From Hymenobacter sp. 15J16-1T3B (GTDB lineage: Bacteria > Bacteroidota > Bacteroidia > Cytophagales > Hymenobacteraceae), in assembly GCF_020711235.1 (NCBI RefSeq), contig NZ_JAJFAV010000015.1:62001-126000 (forward strand): a stretch of 64,000 nucleotides of DNA. Reading direction: 5' to 3'. How positions within the stretch are numbered: position 1 is the first letter of the stretch; every line of letters starts with the position of its first letter. Below are positions 1 through 8,510 of the stretch, piece by piece. A model generated the notes under the pieces. The model made no database searches. It saw nothing but the letters and a program-made list of their open reading frames with translations, and was not told the origin of the DNA. A program made the position numbers and the translations under genes.

Positions 1-984
1 GACGACGGCAACCAGCTGTCCATCTACCAGGTCGGGCCGTCGAAGGGCAAGCTGCGGGTGGAAGCCGGTCAGGTTTACGACGTGCAGATGCGCCTTTTCG
101 ACGCCTACGGCAACGTGACGCCGCTGCACCTGGTGCTGCGCGGCGAACAGCCCGAGTACTGGCAGACCCGCGCCGCCGCGGTGCGCAAGCCCACCCTGCG
201 CTACGACGTGCTGCGCAACATCCTGCGCGTGACCGTGGACGACACCACCCGCACGGCGCCCAACCTGACCCTGCTGCGCGGCAGCCGGCAGCTGCAGCTG
301 CGCCCCAGCTACACCGACCAGAGCCGCACGGTGTACCTCTACGACCTGCGCGCCGGCCTGCCGGAGTTTATGCGCTTCCCGGGCATCACCAATGACCAGC
401 GCTTCGACCGGGTGGCGGCCATTCCGGCCGGCGAGGAGCAGCTTTTCGCCAACAACCTGGTGAATGTGGTTTTCGCCCCGCGCACCAACTACGACACGCT
501 CTACCTGCAAACCGGCTTCAAGGACAAGACCTGGACCATCCAGAACCCGCGCACGCCCATTCAGCAGGCCATGCGCGTGACGCTGAAGCCCGCCGAGCCG
601 GTGGCCGACAAACCCCACGCGGCGGCCTACCTCATCCGCGGCGGTACGGCTAGCTGGGCCGGCGGCCAGTGGGACGGTGAGCTGCTGAGCTTCAACACCC
701 GCAACTACGGGCAGTTCCGCATTCTCACCGACACGATTCCGCCCTCTGCCCGCCTCGTCAGCCGCGCTGGCGGGCTCACGTTCAAGGTCAGCGACAACCT
801 TTCCGGCCTGGCCAGCTACGAGCTGGAAATCGGCGGGCGCTTCCGCCTGCTGCGCTTCGAGCACAAGAACTCCACGCTCTTCACTGTGCGCACCGACACG
901 CTCGGCCCGGCCCTGCGCGGCCCCGCCCGCCTGCGCCTCACCGACCAGGCCGGTAACGAGCGGGTGCTGCAGCTGAACCTATAG
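1..984 (+). CDS. C-terminal part of a probable periplasmic M23-family metallopeptidase
   Basis: The reading frame is open from the window edge, so the N-terminus is missing; about 327 residues remain. What is visible is beta-rich: a segment around GKLRVEAGQVYDV and a terminal Ig/TIG-like part (IPPSARLVSRAGGLTF, SDNLSGLASYELEIGGRF). This resembles the long non-catalytic C-terminal region of Bacteroidota M23 endopeptidases, which cleave peptidoglycan cross-links or activate other envelope enzymes. The catalytic HxH and HxxxD motifs would lie upstream and cannot be checked, so the family call is inference from the tail alone. Confidence 0.5.
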   Translation, partial: DDGNQLSIYQVGPSKGKLRVEAGQVYDVQMRLFDAYGNVTPLHLVLRGEQPEYWQTRAAAVRKPTLRYDVLRNILRVTVDDTTRTAPNLTLLRGSRQLQLRPSYTDQSRTVYLYDLRAGLPEFMRFPGITNDQRFDRVAAIPAGEEQLFANNLVNVVFAPRTNYDTLYLQTGFKDKTWTIQNPRTPIQQAMRVTLKPAEPVADKPHAAAYLIRGGTASWAGGQWDGELLSFNTRNYGQFRILTDTIPPSARLVSRAGGLTFKVSDNLSGLASYELEIGGRFRLLRFEHKNSTLFTVRTDTLGPALRGPARLRLTDQAGNERVLQLNL

Positions 985-1351
985 TGGCAGGATAAGCTAC
1001 CTGGGGCGGGCGGCGGCTTTTCGACCCGAGAAGTCGCCACCCGCTCTGGTGTTTCTCGGAAGCACCCCGCGCGCGGAGCAGCAACCGAGGCAGCCTAAAT
1101 AAATAACGCAACTTATTCGCGTAAGGCCCGGCGCTGGCGCCGGGCCGAGCCCGACAAATTCCGCTTTGGCCATCAGCGGGTTACTGGCCTAGGCAACATT
1201 TCGAGCGCGGAAAATTCATGCTGGCGCCGGGCCGTTTCCAAAAGCCGGTGCATTTTTACTGCCGCAGCCGCGCCGCGGCCGGCCTGGCCGGCCCTGCTGT
1301 CCGTAGGCTGTTCCGAACCCCGTTCATTCCTCAACCTCGCTTCATACCCCG
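985..1351. other. Intergenic region with one GC hairpin
   Basis: There is no convincing gene in these 367 bases. A perfect 10-bp-arm hairpin lies at 1125-1146 (GGCCCGGCGC, loop TG, GCGCCGGGCC). It lacks a T-run, so it is a weak terminator candidate for the upstream peptidase gene. The remainder should contain the pgi promoter, but no clean TAnnTTTG box was identified. Confidence 0.4.
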
Positions 1352-3058
1352 ATGGGAGAAACGCAACAATCCGTGCCCGCCGCTGCGCTGCACCTGGGCC
1401 CGTACCAAGCCGCCGTCGACGCCAAACTCGCCGAATTCAACGCCAAGAATTTCACCGCCGGCTTCTGGCAAAAGCAGGCCGACCTGTGGGTGCAGGATGC
1501 CCAGGCCCAGGCCGAGCTGCGCGTCTACATGGGCTGGCTGCGCGTGGCCGAAACCATGCAGGAGCGCGTGCCCGAAATCGAGCAGTTCGTGCAGGAAGTG
1601 CGGGCCGCCGGCTTCACCCACGTCATCGTGATGGGCATGGGCGGCTCGTCGATGGCTCCCATTGTGTTCGAAAAGTCCTTCCCGAAGTCGGCTGAGGGCC
1701 TGGAAATGCTGGTGCTCGACACCACCGACCCCGGCACCGTGCAGCACATCGAGCAGCAGGTGCCGCTGGCAACCACCCTGTGCATCGTGGCCAGCAAATC
1801 GGGCACCACGGCCGAGCCGCTGGCTTTCGGCGACTATTTCTACGACCGGATCAAGGCCATCAAGGGCGACAAGGCCGGCGAGAATTTCGTGGCCATTACC
1901 GACCCCGGCTCCAAGTTCATTGCCACGGCCGAAAGCCTGGGCTACCGCCGCGTGTTCCTGAACTTCACCGAGGTGGGCGGCCGCTTCTCGGCCCTCTCCT
2001 ACTTCGGCCTAGTGCCCGCCGCCCTCTACGGCATCGACATCGAAGAACTGCTGCGCCGCTCGGTGGGCATGATGCAGGCCAACGGCTCCAGCGGCGACGT
2101 GACCCACAACCCCGGCCTGGAGCTGGGTGTGGCCCTGGGCGTGCTGGCCCAGCAGGGCCGCGACAAGCTCACGCTGGTAACTCCGGCCGGCCTGAGCGAC
2201 CTGGGTTTGTGGCTGGAGCAGCTCATTGCCGAAAGCACCGGCAAGCACGGCGTGGGCATCCTGCCCGTGGCCGGCGAGCCGTTGGCCGACGTGCGCCTCT
2301 ACGGCAATGACCGCGTGTTCGTGTACGTGGGCTACGAAGGCGAGGCCGACCAGGCCAACCAGCAGAAGCTGCAGGCCCTGGAGGCCGCCGGCCACCCGGT
2401 CATCAGCATCCGCATGCACGACGCGCTGGACCTGGGCCAGGAGTTTTTCCGCTGGGAAGTGGCTACGGCCGTGGCCAGCGCCGTGCTCGAAATCAACCCC
2501 TTCGACCAGCCCAACGTGCAGGCGGCCAAAACCGCCACCGACAAGCTGATGAAGGAAGTGGCCGAAAAAGGCGCCCTGCCCCAGGAAACTGCCACGCTGG
2601 AAGCCGAGGGCCTGCGCTACTACGGCGGCACGGCCGCGGCCGACGCCAAGGCGCTGCTCAGCGGCTTTTTCCAGGCCGAGCCCGGCAGCTACGTGTCCAT
2701 TCAGGCCTACCTAACGGAGACGCCCGAGCTGAACGCGGCCATTGATGAGCTGCGCGCCACCCTGCAGCAGCGCCTGCACGCGGCTACCACCTTCGGCTAC
2801 GGCCCGCGCTTTTTGCACAGCACCGGCCAGTACCACAAGGGCGGGCCGAACACCGGCTTGTTCTTGCAGCTCACCGCCGACAACAACCCCGACCTGCCCC
2901 TGCCCGGCCGTACCTACACCTTCGGCACCCTCAAGGATGCCCAGGCCCAGGGCGACCTGGAGGCCCTGCGCAGCGCCGACCGCCGCACCCTGCGCGTGCA
3001 CCTCGGTGCCGATGCGCTGGCCGGTGTAAAAGCGCTGACCGCCGCACTGAAAGGATAG
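1352..3058 (+). CDS. pgi: Glucose-6-phosphate isomerase
   Basis: This enzyme interconverts glucose-6-phosphate and fructose-6-phosphate in the cytoplasm. The 568-residue protein shows the double SIS fold: the phosphosugar loop GMGGSSMAP, then SKSGTTAEP, ITDPGSKF and the PGI signature GGRFSALSYFGL, with a C-terminal STGQYHKGGPNTG segment. It resembles the isomerase half of bifunctional transaldolase/PGI proteins but has no transaldolase domain. The ATG at 1352 gives a normal N-terminus. It is followed by two hairpins, so it is probably monocistronic. Confidence 0.93.
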   Translation: MGETQQSVPAAALHLGPYQAAVDAKLAEFNAKNFTAGFWQKQADLWVQDAQAQAELRVYMGWLRVAETMQERVPEIEQFVQEVRAAGFTHVIVMGMGGSSMAPIVFEKSFPKSAEGLEMLVLDTTDPGTVQHIEQQVPLATTLCIVASKSGTTAEPLAFGDYFYDRIKAIKGDKAGENFVAITDPGSKFIATAESLGYRRVFLNFTEVGGRFSALSYFGLVPAALYGIDIEELLRRSVGMMQANGSSGDVTHNPGLELGVALGVLAQQGRDKLTLVTPAGLSDLGLWLEQLIAESTGKHGVGILPVAGEPLADVRLYGNDRVFVYVGYEGEADQANQQKLQALEAAGHPVISIRMHDALDLGQEFFRWEVATAVASAVLEINPFDQPNVQAAKTATDKLMKEVAEKGALPQETATLEAEGLRYYGGTAAADAKALLSGFFQAEPGSYVSIQAYLTETPELNAAIDELRATLQQRLHAATTFGYGPRFLHSTGQYHKGGPNTGLFLQLTADNNPDLPLPGRTYTFGTLKDAQAQGDLEALRSADRRTLRVHLGADALAGVKALTAALKG

Positions 3059-3070
3059 TGCTAGGTGCCT

Positions 3071-3149
3071 GGTGCTGAGAGGTGGTTTCGCCTCTCAGCA
3101 CCACAGCCATAAAAAGCCCCGCTGGAACGTATTCCGGCGGGGCTTTTTC
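3071..3149 (+). terminator. Two consecutive hairpins after pgi
   Basis: The first hairpin has perfect 12-bp arms (GGTGCTGAGAGG at 3071-3082 and CCTCTCAGCACC at 3091-3102). The second is a classical bidirectional terminator, AAAAAGCCCCGC at 3111-3122 with GCGGGGCTTTTT ending at 3149. It would stop pgi on the plus strand and the convergent cupin gene on the minus strand. Confidence 0.85.
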
Positions 3150-3246
3150 TTGACGAATGACTGAGCAGCGTATAAAGCGCCGGTAGCCAGTAAGACCGTT
3201 CCGTTTGCGCCCCAAGCACCCGACACTACACTCCAAGCACTACATC

Positions 3247-3750
3247 CTAGCGCCCAAAGTCATCCTGCACGCGCACGATGTCGTCCTCGTCGGAGGGCTG
3301 CTGAGCGTCGGTGTGCTGCCAGATTTCGGCCAGGATGCCCCAGCCGCCCAGGCCCACGAGGCGGTGCCGCTCGCCCTGGCGCAGCGTGATTTGCTCGCCC
3401 ACCTGGTAGGTTTTCAGCTCGCCCTCGGCGTCGGTGTCGCTGGTGACCACGCCCACCGGGCCCTGCACCACGCGCCAAATTTCGGCGCGGCGGTGGTGAT
3501 ACTGCCACGACAGGCGCTGCCCGGGGGCCACGATGAGGATTTTGGGGCTGAGCTTGCCCGAAATGCGCAGCTCGTCCACCGACAGGCCGTCGAAATAGGT
3601 GTCGGCAAACTGCTGGGCCTGCCCTTCGTCGATGACGAAGAAGCCGCCCCAGGGGCGCGTCTGGTCTTGGCGCTCGATGCCGAAGCCCTGCTGGCGGAGT
3701 TGCTGTTCGGTGTGGGCGAAAAGCTGCTGCTTATCGGTTGCGGTGCTCAT
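3247..3750 (-). CDS. Cupin protein like the mannose-6-phosphate isomerase domain of type II PMI
   Basis: The 167-residue protein begins MSTATDKQQLF. It resembles the C-terminal cupin of ManC-type proteins: KILIVAPGQRLSWQYHHRRAEIWRV carries metal-ligand histidines and a glutamate, and the end IVRVQDDFGR matches the family's closing DIVRxxDxYGR. It is a stand-alone cupin without a nucleotidyltransferase domain, so isomerase activity is plausible but unproven. The ATG at 3750 was preferred over an upstream in-frame start because a minus-strand TACCTTTG box lies at 3821-3828, inside the longer frame. Confidence 0.75.
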   Translation of the reverse strand: MSTATDKQQLFAHTEQQLRQQGFGIERQDQTRPWGGFFVIDEGQAQQFADTYFDGLSVDELRISGKLSPKILIVAPGQRLSWQYHHRRAEIWRVVQGPVGVVTSDTDAEGELKTYQVGEQITLRQGERHRLVGLGGWGILAEIWQHTDAQQPSDEDDIVRVQDDFGR

Positions 3751-3820
3751 CAATACTTGGCTAGTGAGAAATCCGGGGCGGCCCGGCCGCGGCCGAGGGA
3801 GTGCGGCCGCCCCAGACCGG

Positions 3821-3828
3821 CAAAGGTA
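3821..3828 (-). promoter_or_regulatory. Bacteroidota -7 box for the cupin gene
   Basis: The plus strand reads CAAAGGTA, which is TACCTTTG on the minus strand, about 70 bases upstream of the cupin ATG. This matches the Bacteroidota TAnnTTTG consensus and supports the shorter start. Confidence 0.6.
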
Positions 3829-3939
3829 AGCAGCCCCGCGCACTCACAAAACGGCGCAAGTATGGCGCGCCCGCGCCTGCGGGCCCGAACGCCCGCGCCC
3901 CGCGCTGCGTACACCGGTGTTGCACCCCACACCTTCCGC

Positions 3940-4503
3940 ATGTCTACGCCCCGCATCCGCAAACCCAGCTTTTGGCCGGCTGCCGCAGCCGTCGTGGCTA
4001 CCAGCGCCGCCGTCTACGCCCTGGCCCGCCGGCGCCACGCCCCGCTCACCACCGTCCCGCACGTCGACTTGCACCGCTACGCCGGGCACTGGTACGAAAT
4101 AGCCCGCCTGCCGCAGCGCTTCGAGAAGGGCTGCACGCACGTCACGGCCGAGTACCGCCCCATGGCCGACGGCAAAATCGAAGTGCACAACACCTGCCAC
4201 CACGACTCCATCAACGGGCCGGCCGAAACCGTGCGCGGCGTGGCCCGCGTGGTTGATTCGAAGACCAACGCCAAGCTCAAAGTTCAGTTTCAGTGGCCCT
4301 TCGAGGGCGACTACTGGATTTTGGCCCTCGACGAGGACTACCGGTTTGCCCTGGTCGGCTCGCCCGACCGCAAAGGGCTGTGGGTGCTGAGCCGGGAGCC
4401 GCAGCTCAGCCACCCGGCCCTGGCCAACCTGCTCGGAATGGCCCGGCAGAAGGGTTTTGCCGTCGACAAGCTTATCTACACCCAGCAGCCGGAGCGAGGA
4501 TAG
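3940..4503 (+). CDS. blc: Bacterial lipocalin (Blc family)
   Basis: This 187-residue protein probably binds lipid or lysophospholipid at the envelope. After a short N-terminal hydrophobic segment (FWPAAAAVVATSAAVYALA) comes the lipocalin signature region, where RYAGHWYEIARLP matches the GxW motif. YWILALDEDYRFALVGSP and LWVLSREP match the second and third conserved blocks of Blc. No lipobox cysteine is visible, so it may be anchored by an uncleaved N-terminal helix rather than a lipid. It diverges from the cupin gene. Confidence 0.88.
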   Translation: MSTPRIRKPSFWPAAAAVVATSAAVYALARRRHAPLTTVPHVDLHRYAGHWYEIARLPQRFEKGCTHVTAEYRPMADGKIEVHNTCHHDSINGPAETVRGVARVVDSKTNAKLKVQFQWPFEGDYWILALDEDYRFALVGSPDRKGLWVLSREPQLSHPALANLLGMARQKGFAVDKLIYTQQPERG

Positions 4504-4644
4504 TATAAGCGGCGCCGCCGCCGCTTGTTGCCCCTTGTGCTTGCCGATTCCAGACGCCCCGGTCCGCGCCGCGCGGCGCCCCGGTGCAGAAACGGGGGCG
4601 CCGCGCTGCCGGCATTTCGGCGCCGTACATCCGGGCCAACTGGT

Positions 4645-4652
4645 TACCTTTG
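4645..4652 (+). promoter_or_regulatory. TACCTTTG -7 box immediately upstream of the peroxiredoxin ATG
   Basis: TACCTTTG ends six bases before the ATG at 4659. With the usual spacing of Bacteroidota promoters the transcript would start at or next to the start codon, predicting a leaderless or near-leaderless mRNA. Confidence 0.6.
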
Positions 4653-4658
4653 GGCCCG

Positions 4659-5111
4659 ATGATTACGCTCAACCCCGGCGACCCAGCCCCCGACTTCACG
4701 GCCCAGGACCAAAGCGGCCAGACCCGCCGCCTCGCGGATTACCGCGGCCAGCGCGTGGCCCTCTACTTCTACCCCAAGGACGACACGCCCGGCTGCACGG
4801 CCCAGGCTTGCTCCCTGCGCGACGGCGAAACCCAGCTCAAAGCCGCCGGAATCCAGGTGCTCGGCGTGAGCCCCGACGACGTGGCCTCGCACCAGAAATT
4901 TGCCGACAAGTTCGAACTGCCCTTCCCCCTGCTGGCTGACCCCGAGCGGCAGCTGGCCGAGGCCTACGGCGTGTGGCAGGAAAAGAAAAACTACGGCCGC
5001 ACCTACTGGGGCGTGGCGCGCACCACCTTCCTCATCGACGCCGCGGGCCGCGTGGAACGCATCATCCGCCGCCCCGACACGAAGAACCACGCCGAGCAAC
5101 TGCTCAAGTAG
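4659..5111 (+). CDS. bcp: Peroxiredoxin, BCP/PrxQ type
   Basis: This thiol peroxidase reduces H2O2 and organic hydroperoxides, using thioredoxin. It has 150 residues with the AhpC/TSA fold. The active site FYPKDDTPGCTAQACSLRD contains the peroxidatic cysteine (GCT) and, five residues on, the resolving cysteine typical of alpha-type BCP. It ends with VARTTFLIDAAGRV. The start MITLNPGDPAPDF is standard for the family and is fixed by the promoter box just upstream. Confidence 0.93.
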   Translation: MITLNPGDPAPDFTAQDQSGQTRRLADYRGQRVALYFYPKDDTPGCTAQACSLRDGETQLKAAGIQVLGVSPDDVASHQKFADKFELPFPLLADPERQLAEAYGVWQEKKNYGRTYWGVARTTFLIDAAGRVERIIRRPDTKNHAEQLLK

Positions 5112-5120
5112 CCTTGGCCG

Positions 5121-5155
5121 CCGGCGGACCCGTCTCGAGGGCCCGCCGGTTTCGT
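5121..5155 (+). terminator. Terminator after the peroxiredoxin gene
   Basis: CCGGCGG at 5121-5127 pairs with CCGCCGG at 5143-5149 and is followed by a T-rich tail, TTTCGTTTT. It is placed 10 bases after the stop codon. Confidence 0.65.
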
Positions 5156-5282
5156 TTTCGGTAGGATTCGCCGCGGGCAGGTTTTGCGCAAACCGCCCCC
5201 AGGGGCGAACTTAGCCGGCCGCGCGCAGCCGGTTTGGCCCGCCGCCCTCCTAACTCATTTGCTCATTCACCTCCTTCCCCAT

Positions 5283-6170
5283 ATGTCCGCTTCTACTTCC
5301 CCCGCCGCCGAAGCCACGGCCACCCGCTCCGTCGCCGAGCTGAAACAGATTGCCGCGCAGGTGCGCCGCGACATCGTGCGCATGGTGCACGCCGTCAACT
5401 CCGGTCACCCCGGCGGCTCCTTGGGCTGCACCGATTTGCTGGTGGCCCTCTACTTCAAAGTGATGAAGCATCACCCGGAGCCCTTCGACATGAACGGCAT
5501 CGGGCAAGACCTGTTTTTCCTCTCCAACGGCCACATTTCGCCGGTATTCTACTCGGTGCTGGCCCGCTCGGGCTACTTCCCGGTGAGCGAGCTGAGCACC
5601 TTCCGCAAGCTGAATTCGCGCTTGCAGGGCCACCCCGCCACCCACGAGCACCTGCCCGGCGTGCGCGTGGCCTCCGGTTCGCTCGGCCAGGGCCTGAGCG
5701 TGGCCATCGGCGCGGCCCAGGCCAAGAAGCTCAACAACGACGACCGCACCGTGTTCGTGCTGATGGGTGACGGCGAGCTGGAAGAAGGCCAGATCTGGGA
5801 AGCGGCCATGTACGCCCCGCACCACAAAGTCGACAACCTGATTGCGGTGGTGGACCGCAACGGCCAGCAGATCGACGGCCCCACCGACAAAATCGGCGGC
5901 TTGGGCGACCTGCGCGCCAAGTTCGAGTCCTTCGGCTGGGAAGTGCTCGAAGCCAACGGCAACGACCTGGAGCAGTTGCTGCCCGCCCTGGAAGACGCCC
6001 AGGCCCGCCTGGGCAAGAGCAAGCCGGTGATGATTTTGATGGACACGCAGATGGGCTACGGCGTGGACTTCATGATGGGCAGCCACAAGTGGCACGGCGT
6101 GGCCCCGAACGACGAACAGCTGGAAAAAGCCCTGCAGCAGCTGGTGGTCGAAAAGGCTTCGGACTACTAA
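5283..6170 (+). CDS. Transketolase, N-terminal (thiamine pyrophosphate) subunit
   Basis: This is the first half of a split transketolase of the pentose phosphate pathway, which transfers two-carbon ketol units. The 295-residue protein begins MSASTSPAAEAT. It shows NSGHPGGSLGCTD, ASGSLGQGLSVAIGAAQ and the TPP-binding block GDGELEEGQIWEA through NLIAVVDRNGQQIDG. The matching C-terminal subunit is at 8511-9467. Subunit genes of this type are normally adjacent; here two unrelated genes lie between them. Confidence 0.92.
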   Translation: MSASTSPAAEATATRSVAELKQIAAQVRRDIVRMVHAVNSGHPGGSLGCTDLLVALYFKVMKHHPEPFDMNGIGQDLFFLSNGHISPVFYSVLARSGYFPVSELSTFRKLNSRLQGHPATHEHLPGVRVASGSLGQGLSVAIGAAQAKKLNNDDRTVFVLMGDGELEEGQIWEAAMYAPHHKVDNLIAVVDRNGQQIDGPTDKIGGLGDLRAKFESFGWEVLEANGNDLEQLLPALEDAQARLGKSKPVMILMDTQMGYGVDFMMGSHKWHGVAPNDEQLEKALQQLVVEKASDY

Positions 6171-6188
6171 ACATTAGCGAAAGCAGCA

Positions 6189-6310
6189 CGTCATGCCGAG
6201 TGCGGCCTAGGCATCTCGCGGGCTGACGCCGGGTAGTAATTGCTTCGTTTACCGAGAACAGTACTGCCGAGCATCAGCCGGCGAGATGCCGCGGCAAGCT
6301 CGACGTGACG
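6189..6310. repeat. Dispersed palindromic repeat, family A (copy 1, degenerate)
   Basis: The left end CGTCATGCCGAG..GCATCTCGCGGGCTGA is followed by a TAGTAATT core. The right end is GCGAGATGCC..GCTCGACGTGACG. The ends are inverted but imperfect. It matches the cleaner copies at 53053-53215 and 57174-57284, with the same CGTCAT ends, the CATCTCGCG block and the TAGTAATT-like centre. No coding capacity is seen. Confidence 0.7.
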
Positions 6311-6341
6311 GCCTACTGATTGATTGGGTGAGGCCCCTCTG

Positions 6342-7751
6342 ATGGCGCGACGCATTTCCCTGCGGAATCTGGTTTGGCTGGCGGCCCTCTGGCTGCTGGC
6401 CGGGCCGCTGCGTGCCCAGCAGGGCGCCCCGTCGAGCCAGCCCAAGACCACGCGCATCCTCTTCGTGCTCGACGCCTCGGGCTCGATGAACGCGCCCTGG
6501 GAAGGGCAACCGCGCTGGAACGTGGCCAAGGCGCTGCTGGCCAAGATGGCCGACTCGCTCAACGCCTACCCCAACCTGGAGCTGGCCCTGCGCGCCTACG
6601 GCCACCAGCACCCCAACACCGAGAACAACTGCGAGGACTCGCGCCTGGAAGTGCCCTTTGCCCGCCAAAACGCCGCCGCCATCAAGCAGAAGCTGCAGGA
6701 CTTGCGGCCCCAGGGCAACACGCCGATTACCTACTCGCTGGGCCAGTCGGCCCAGGACTTCCCGGCCGACCGCAACGCGCGCAACGTGCTCATTTTGATA
6801 ACGGACGGGCTCGAATCGTGCAAGGGGGACCCCTGCGCCACGGCCCTGGCCCTGCAGCGCAAGCGGGTGTTTTTGAAGCCCTTTGTTATCGGCATCGGGG
6901 CCGAACGAGAGTTTGGCGAGCAGCTTAAGTGCTTGGGTCAGTACTACAACGCGGCCGACGTGAAGACCTTCCGCACCATCCTGAGCGACGTCATTGCCCA
7001 AACCCTGGCCAAGACCACAGTGGCGGTGAACTTGACCGACGAGGCGGGCCGGCCGGTGGAGTCGAACGTGAACCTGACCTTCGTCAACAACGTGACCGAG
7101 CAGCCGGAGTACAACTACGTGCACTGGCGCGACGCCAAGGGCCAGCCCGATGTGCTCGACATCGACGCGCTGCAGAGCTACGATTTGGTCATCAACACGG
7201 TGCCGCCGGTGCGCCAGGCCAACTTGGTTATTCGACCCGGCAAGGCCAACGTGCTCACCTACAAAACCCCGCAGGGCACGCTGAATCTGCAGAGCCCGCC
7301 CATCACCACCAACCCCTACGGCGTGGTGCAGGCGGTGGTGCGGGCCCAAGCCTCGCCGGCCACGGTGCTGGCCCGGGCCTTCGGCGCGAAGCAGAAACTG
7401 CTGGCCGGCAACTACGAGGTGGAAATCCTCACGCTGCCGCGCATCATCCGGCGCGTGGCGGTGAAGCAGGGCCAGGAAACCACCGTAACCTACGAGGCGC
7501 CCGGTACCCTGAACATCGTCAGTGACCTGAAAGGCTACGGCAGCATTTACCGCCTGAACCAAGACGACTCGCAAACTTGGGTGTACGATTTGCCGCCCGG
7601 CGGCTCGTCGAAAATCAACCTGCCCATGCAGCCCGGCCCCTACCGGCTGGTGTACCGCACCGCCACGGCCACCGGCAGCAAGTTCACCGACGTGCGCTCC
7701 TTCACCATCCGCAGCGGACAAACCTCTTCGGTCAGCATTTTTGGCAAATGA
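6342..7751 (+). CDS. Secreted von Willebrand factor A-domain protein
   Basis: The 469-residue protein has a signal peptide (LVWLAALWLLAGPLRAQ). Its vWA domain carries the MIDAS start FVLDASGSMNAPW (DxSxS) and NVLILITDGLESCKGDPC. The C-terminal half consists of beta-rich PEGA-like or Ig-like segments. It probably binds a protein or surface ligand in the periplasm through a metal ion. The start MARRISLRNL was chosen because the signal peptide follows directly. The stop codon overlaps the ATG of the next gene (ATGA), suggesting co-translation. The function is not specifically known. Confidence 0.8.
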   Translation: MARRISLRNLVWLAALWLLAGPLRAQQGAPSSQPKTTRILFVLDASGSMNAPWEGQPRWNVAKALLAKMADSLNAYPNLELALRAYGHQHPNTENNCEDSRLEVPFARQNAAAIKQKLQDLRPQGNTPITYSLGQSAQDFPADRNARNVLILITDGLESCKGDPCATALALQRKRVFLKPFVIGIGAEREFGEQLKCLGQYYNAADVKTFRTILSDVIAQTLAKTTVAVNLTDEAGRPVESNVNLTFVNNVTEQPEYNYVHWRDAKGQPDVLDIDALQSYDLVINTVPPVRQANLVIRPGKANVLTYKTPQGTLNLQSPPITTNPYGVVQAVVRAQASPATVLARAFGAKQKLLAGNYEVEILTLPRIIRRVAVKQGQETTVTYEAPGTLNIVSDLKGYGSIYRLNQDDSQTWVYDLPPGGSSKINLPMQPGPYRLVYRTATATGSKFTDVRSFTIRSGQTSSVSIFGK

Positions 7752-8476
7752 TGCAGGCAGCGCGCGACACTTTGCAGGACTACCAACGCGACGGGTTTGC
7801 CGTGGTGGAGCAGGTCTATGCCACGGCCGAAATCCGGGCCATGCTGGCCGTTATCGAACAAGCCCGCACGGCGGGCGGCAACTTCCGCCGCACGGCCGAC
7901 CTGTTTGCCATACGTAACCTGCTCAGCGAGTTGCCCGCGTTAGGTCCGCTCATCTGGAACGCACGGTTTACGGCGCTGCTCCACGAGCTTCTGCCCGCGC
8001 CGCAGCGCCTGGTCAAGGCCATTTACTTCGACAAGCCCGCCGGCTCGAACTGGGTGGTGGCCTGGCACCAGGATTTGATGGTGGCCGTCGACCGCCGCGC
8101 CGAGCTGCCGGGCTTTGGCCCCTGGAACGTGCGGCCCGAGGGCGTGAACGTGCAGCCGCCGCGCGAGTACCTCGAAGGCATCTGCACCCTGCGCATCCAC
8201 CTCGACGCCTGCGACGCCGGCAACGGCGCCCTGCGCGTCGTGCCCGGCTCGCACCGCCGCGGCGCCATTCACGCCACGGCCATTTCTGATTTTACCTCGG
8301 CCACCACGGTGTGCCAGGTGCCGGCCGGCGGGGTGATGCTGATGAAGCCCCTGACCCTGCACGCCTCCCACCGCAGCCTCGACGCGCGGCCGCGGCGCGT
8401 GATTCACCTTGAATTTTCTTCTCACCAGCTGCCCGCCGGCCTGCGCTGGCGCGAAGACGCCGCCCGGGCGTCGTAG
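7748..8476 (+). CDS. Phytanoyl-CoA dioxygenase (PhyH) family protein
   Basis: This is a 242-residue Fe(II)/2-oxoglutarate-dependent oxygenase of the PhyH family. The metal-binding HxD is in VAWHQDLMVAV and the distal histidine is probably in LTLHASHRS. RIHLDACDAGNGALRVVPGSHRRG is the characteristic central block. The substrate is unknown. The ATG overlaps the stop of the vWA gene by four bases, so the two are probably a translationally coupled pair inserted between the transketolase subunits. Confidence 0.85.
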   Translation: MMQAARDTLQDYQRDGFAVVEQVYATAEIRAMLAVIEQARTAGGNFRRTADLFAIRNLLSELPALGPLIWNARFTALLHELLPAPQRLVKAIYFDKPAGSNWVVAWHQDLMVAVDRRAELPGFGPWNVRPEGVNVQPPREYLEGICTLRIHLDACDAGNGALRVVPGSHRRGAIHATAISDFTSATTVCQVPAGGVMLMKPLTLHASHRSLDARPRRVIHLEFSSHQLPAGLRWREDAARAS

Positions 8477-8510
8477 CGGCTTTTCCTCACTGAAACCTCT
8501 CCCTTTTCCT

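Noticed and set aside
3205-4503. A single 432-codon fusion covering the cupin region and the lipocalin
   Set aside because: The first 245 codons are antisense to a real cupin gene; the lipocalin starts at 3940 with its own N-terminus.
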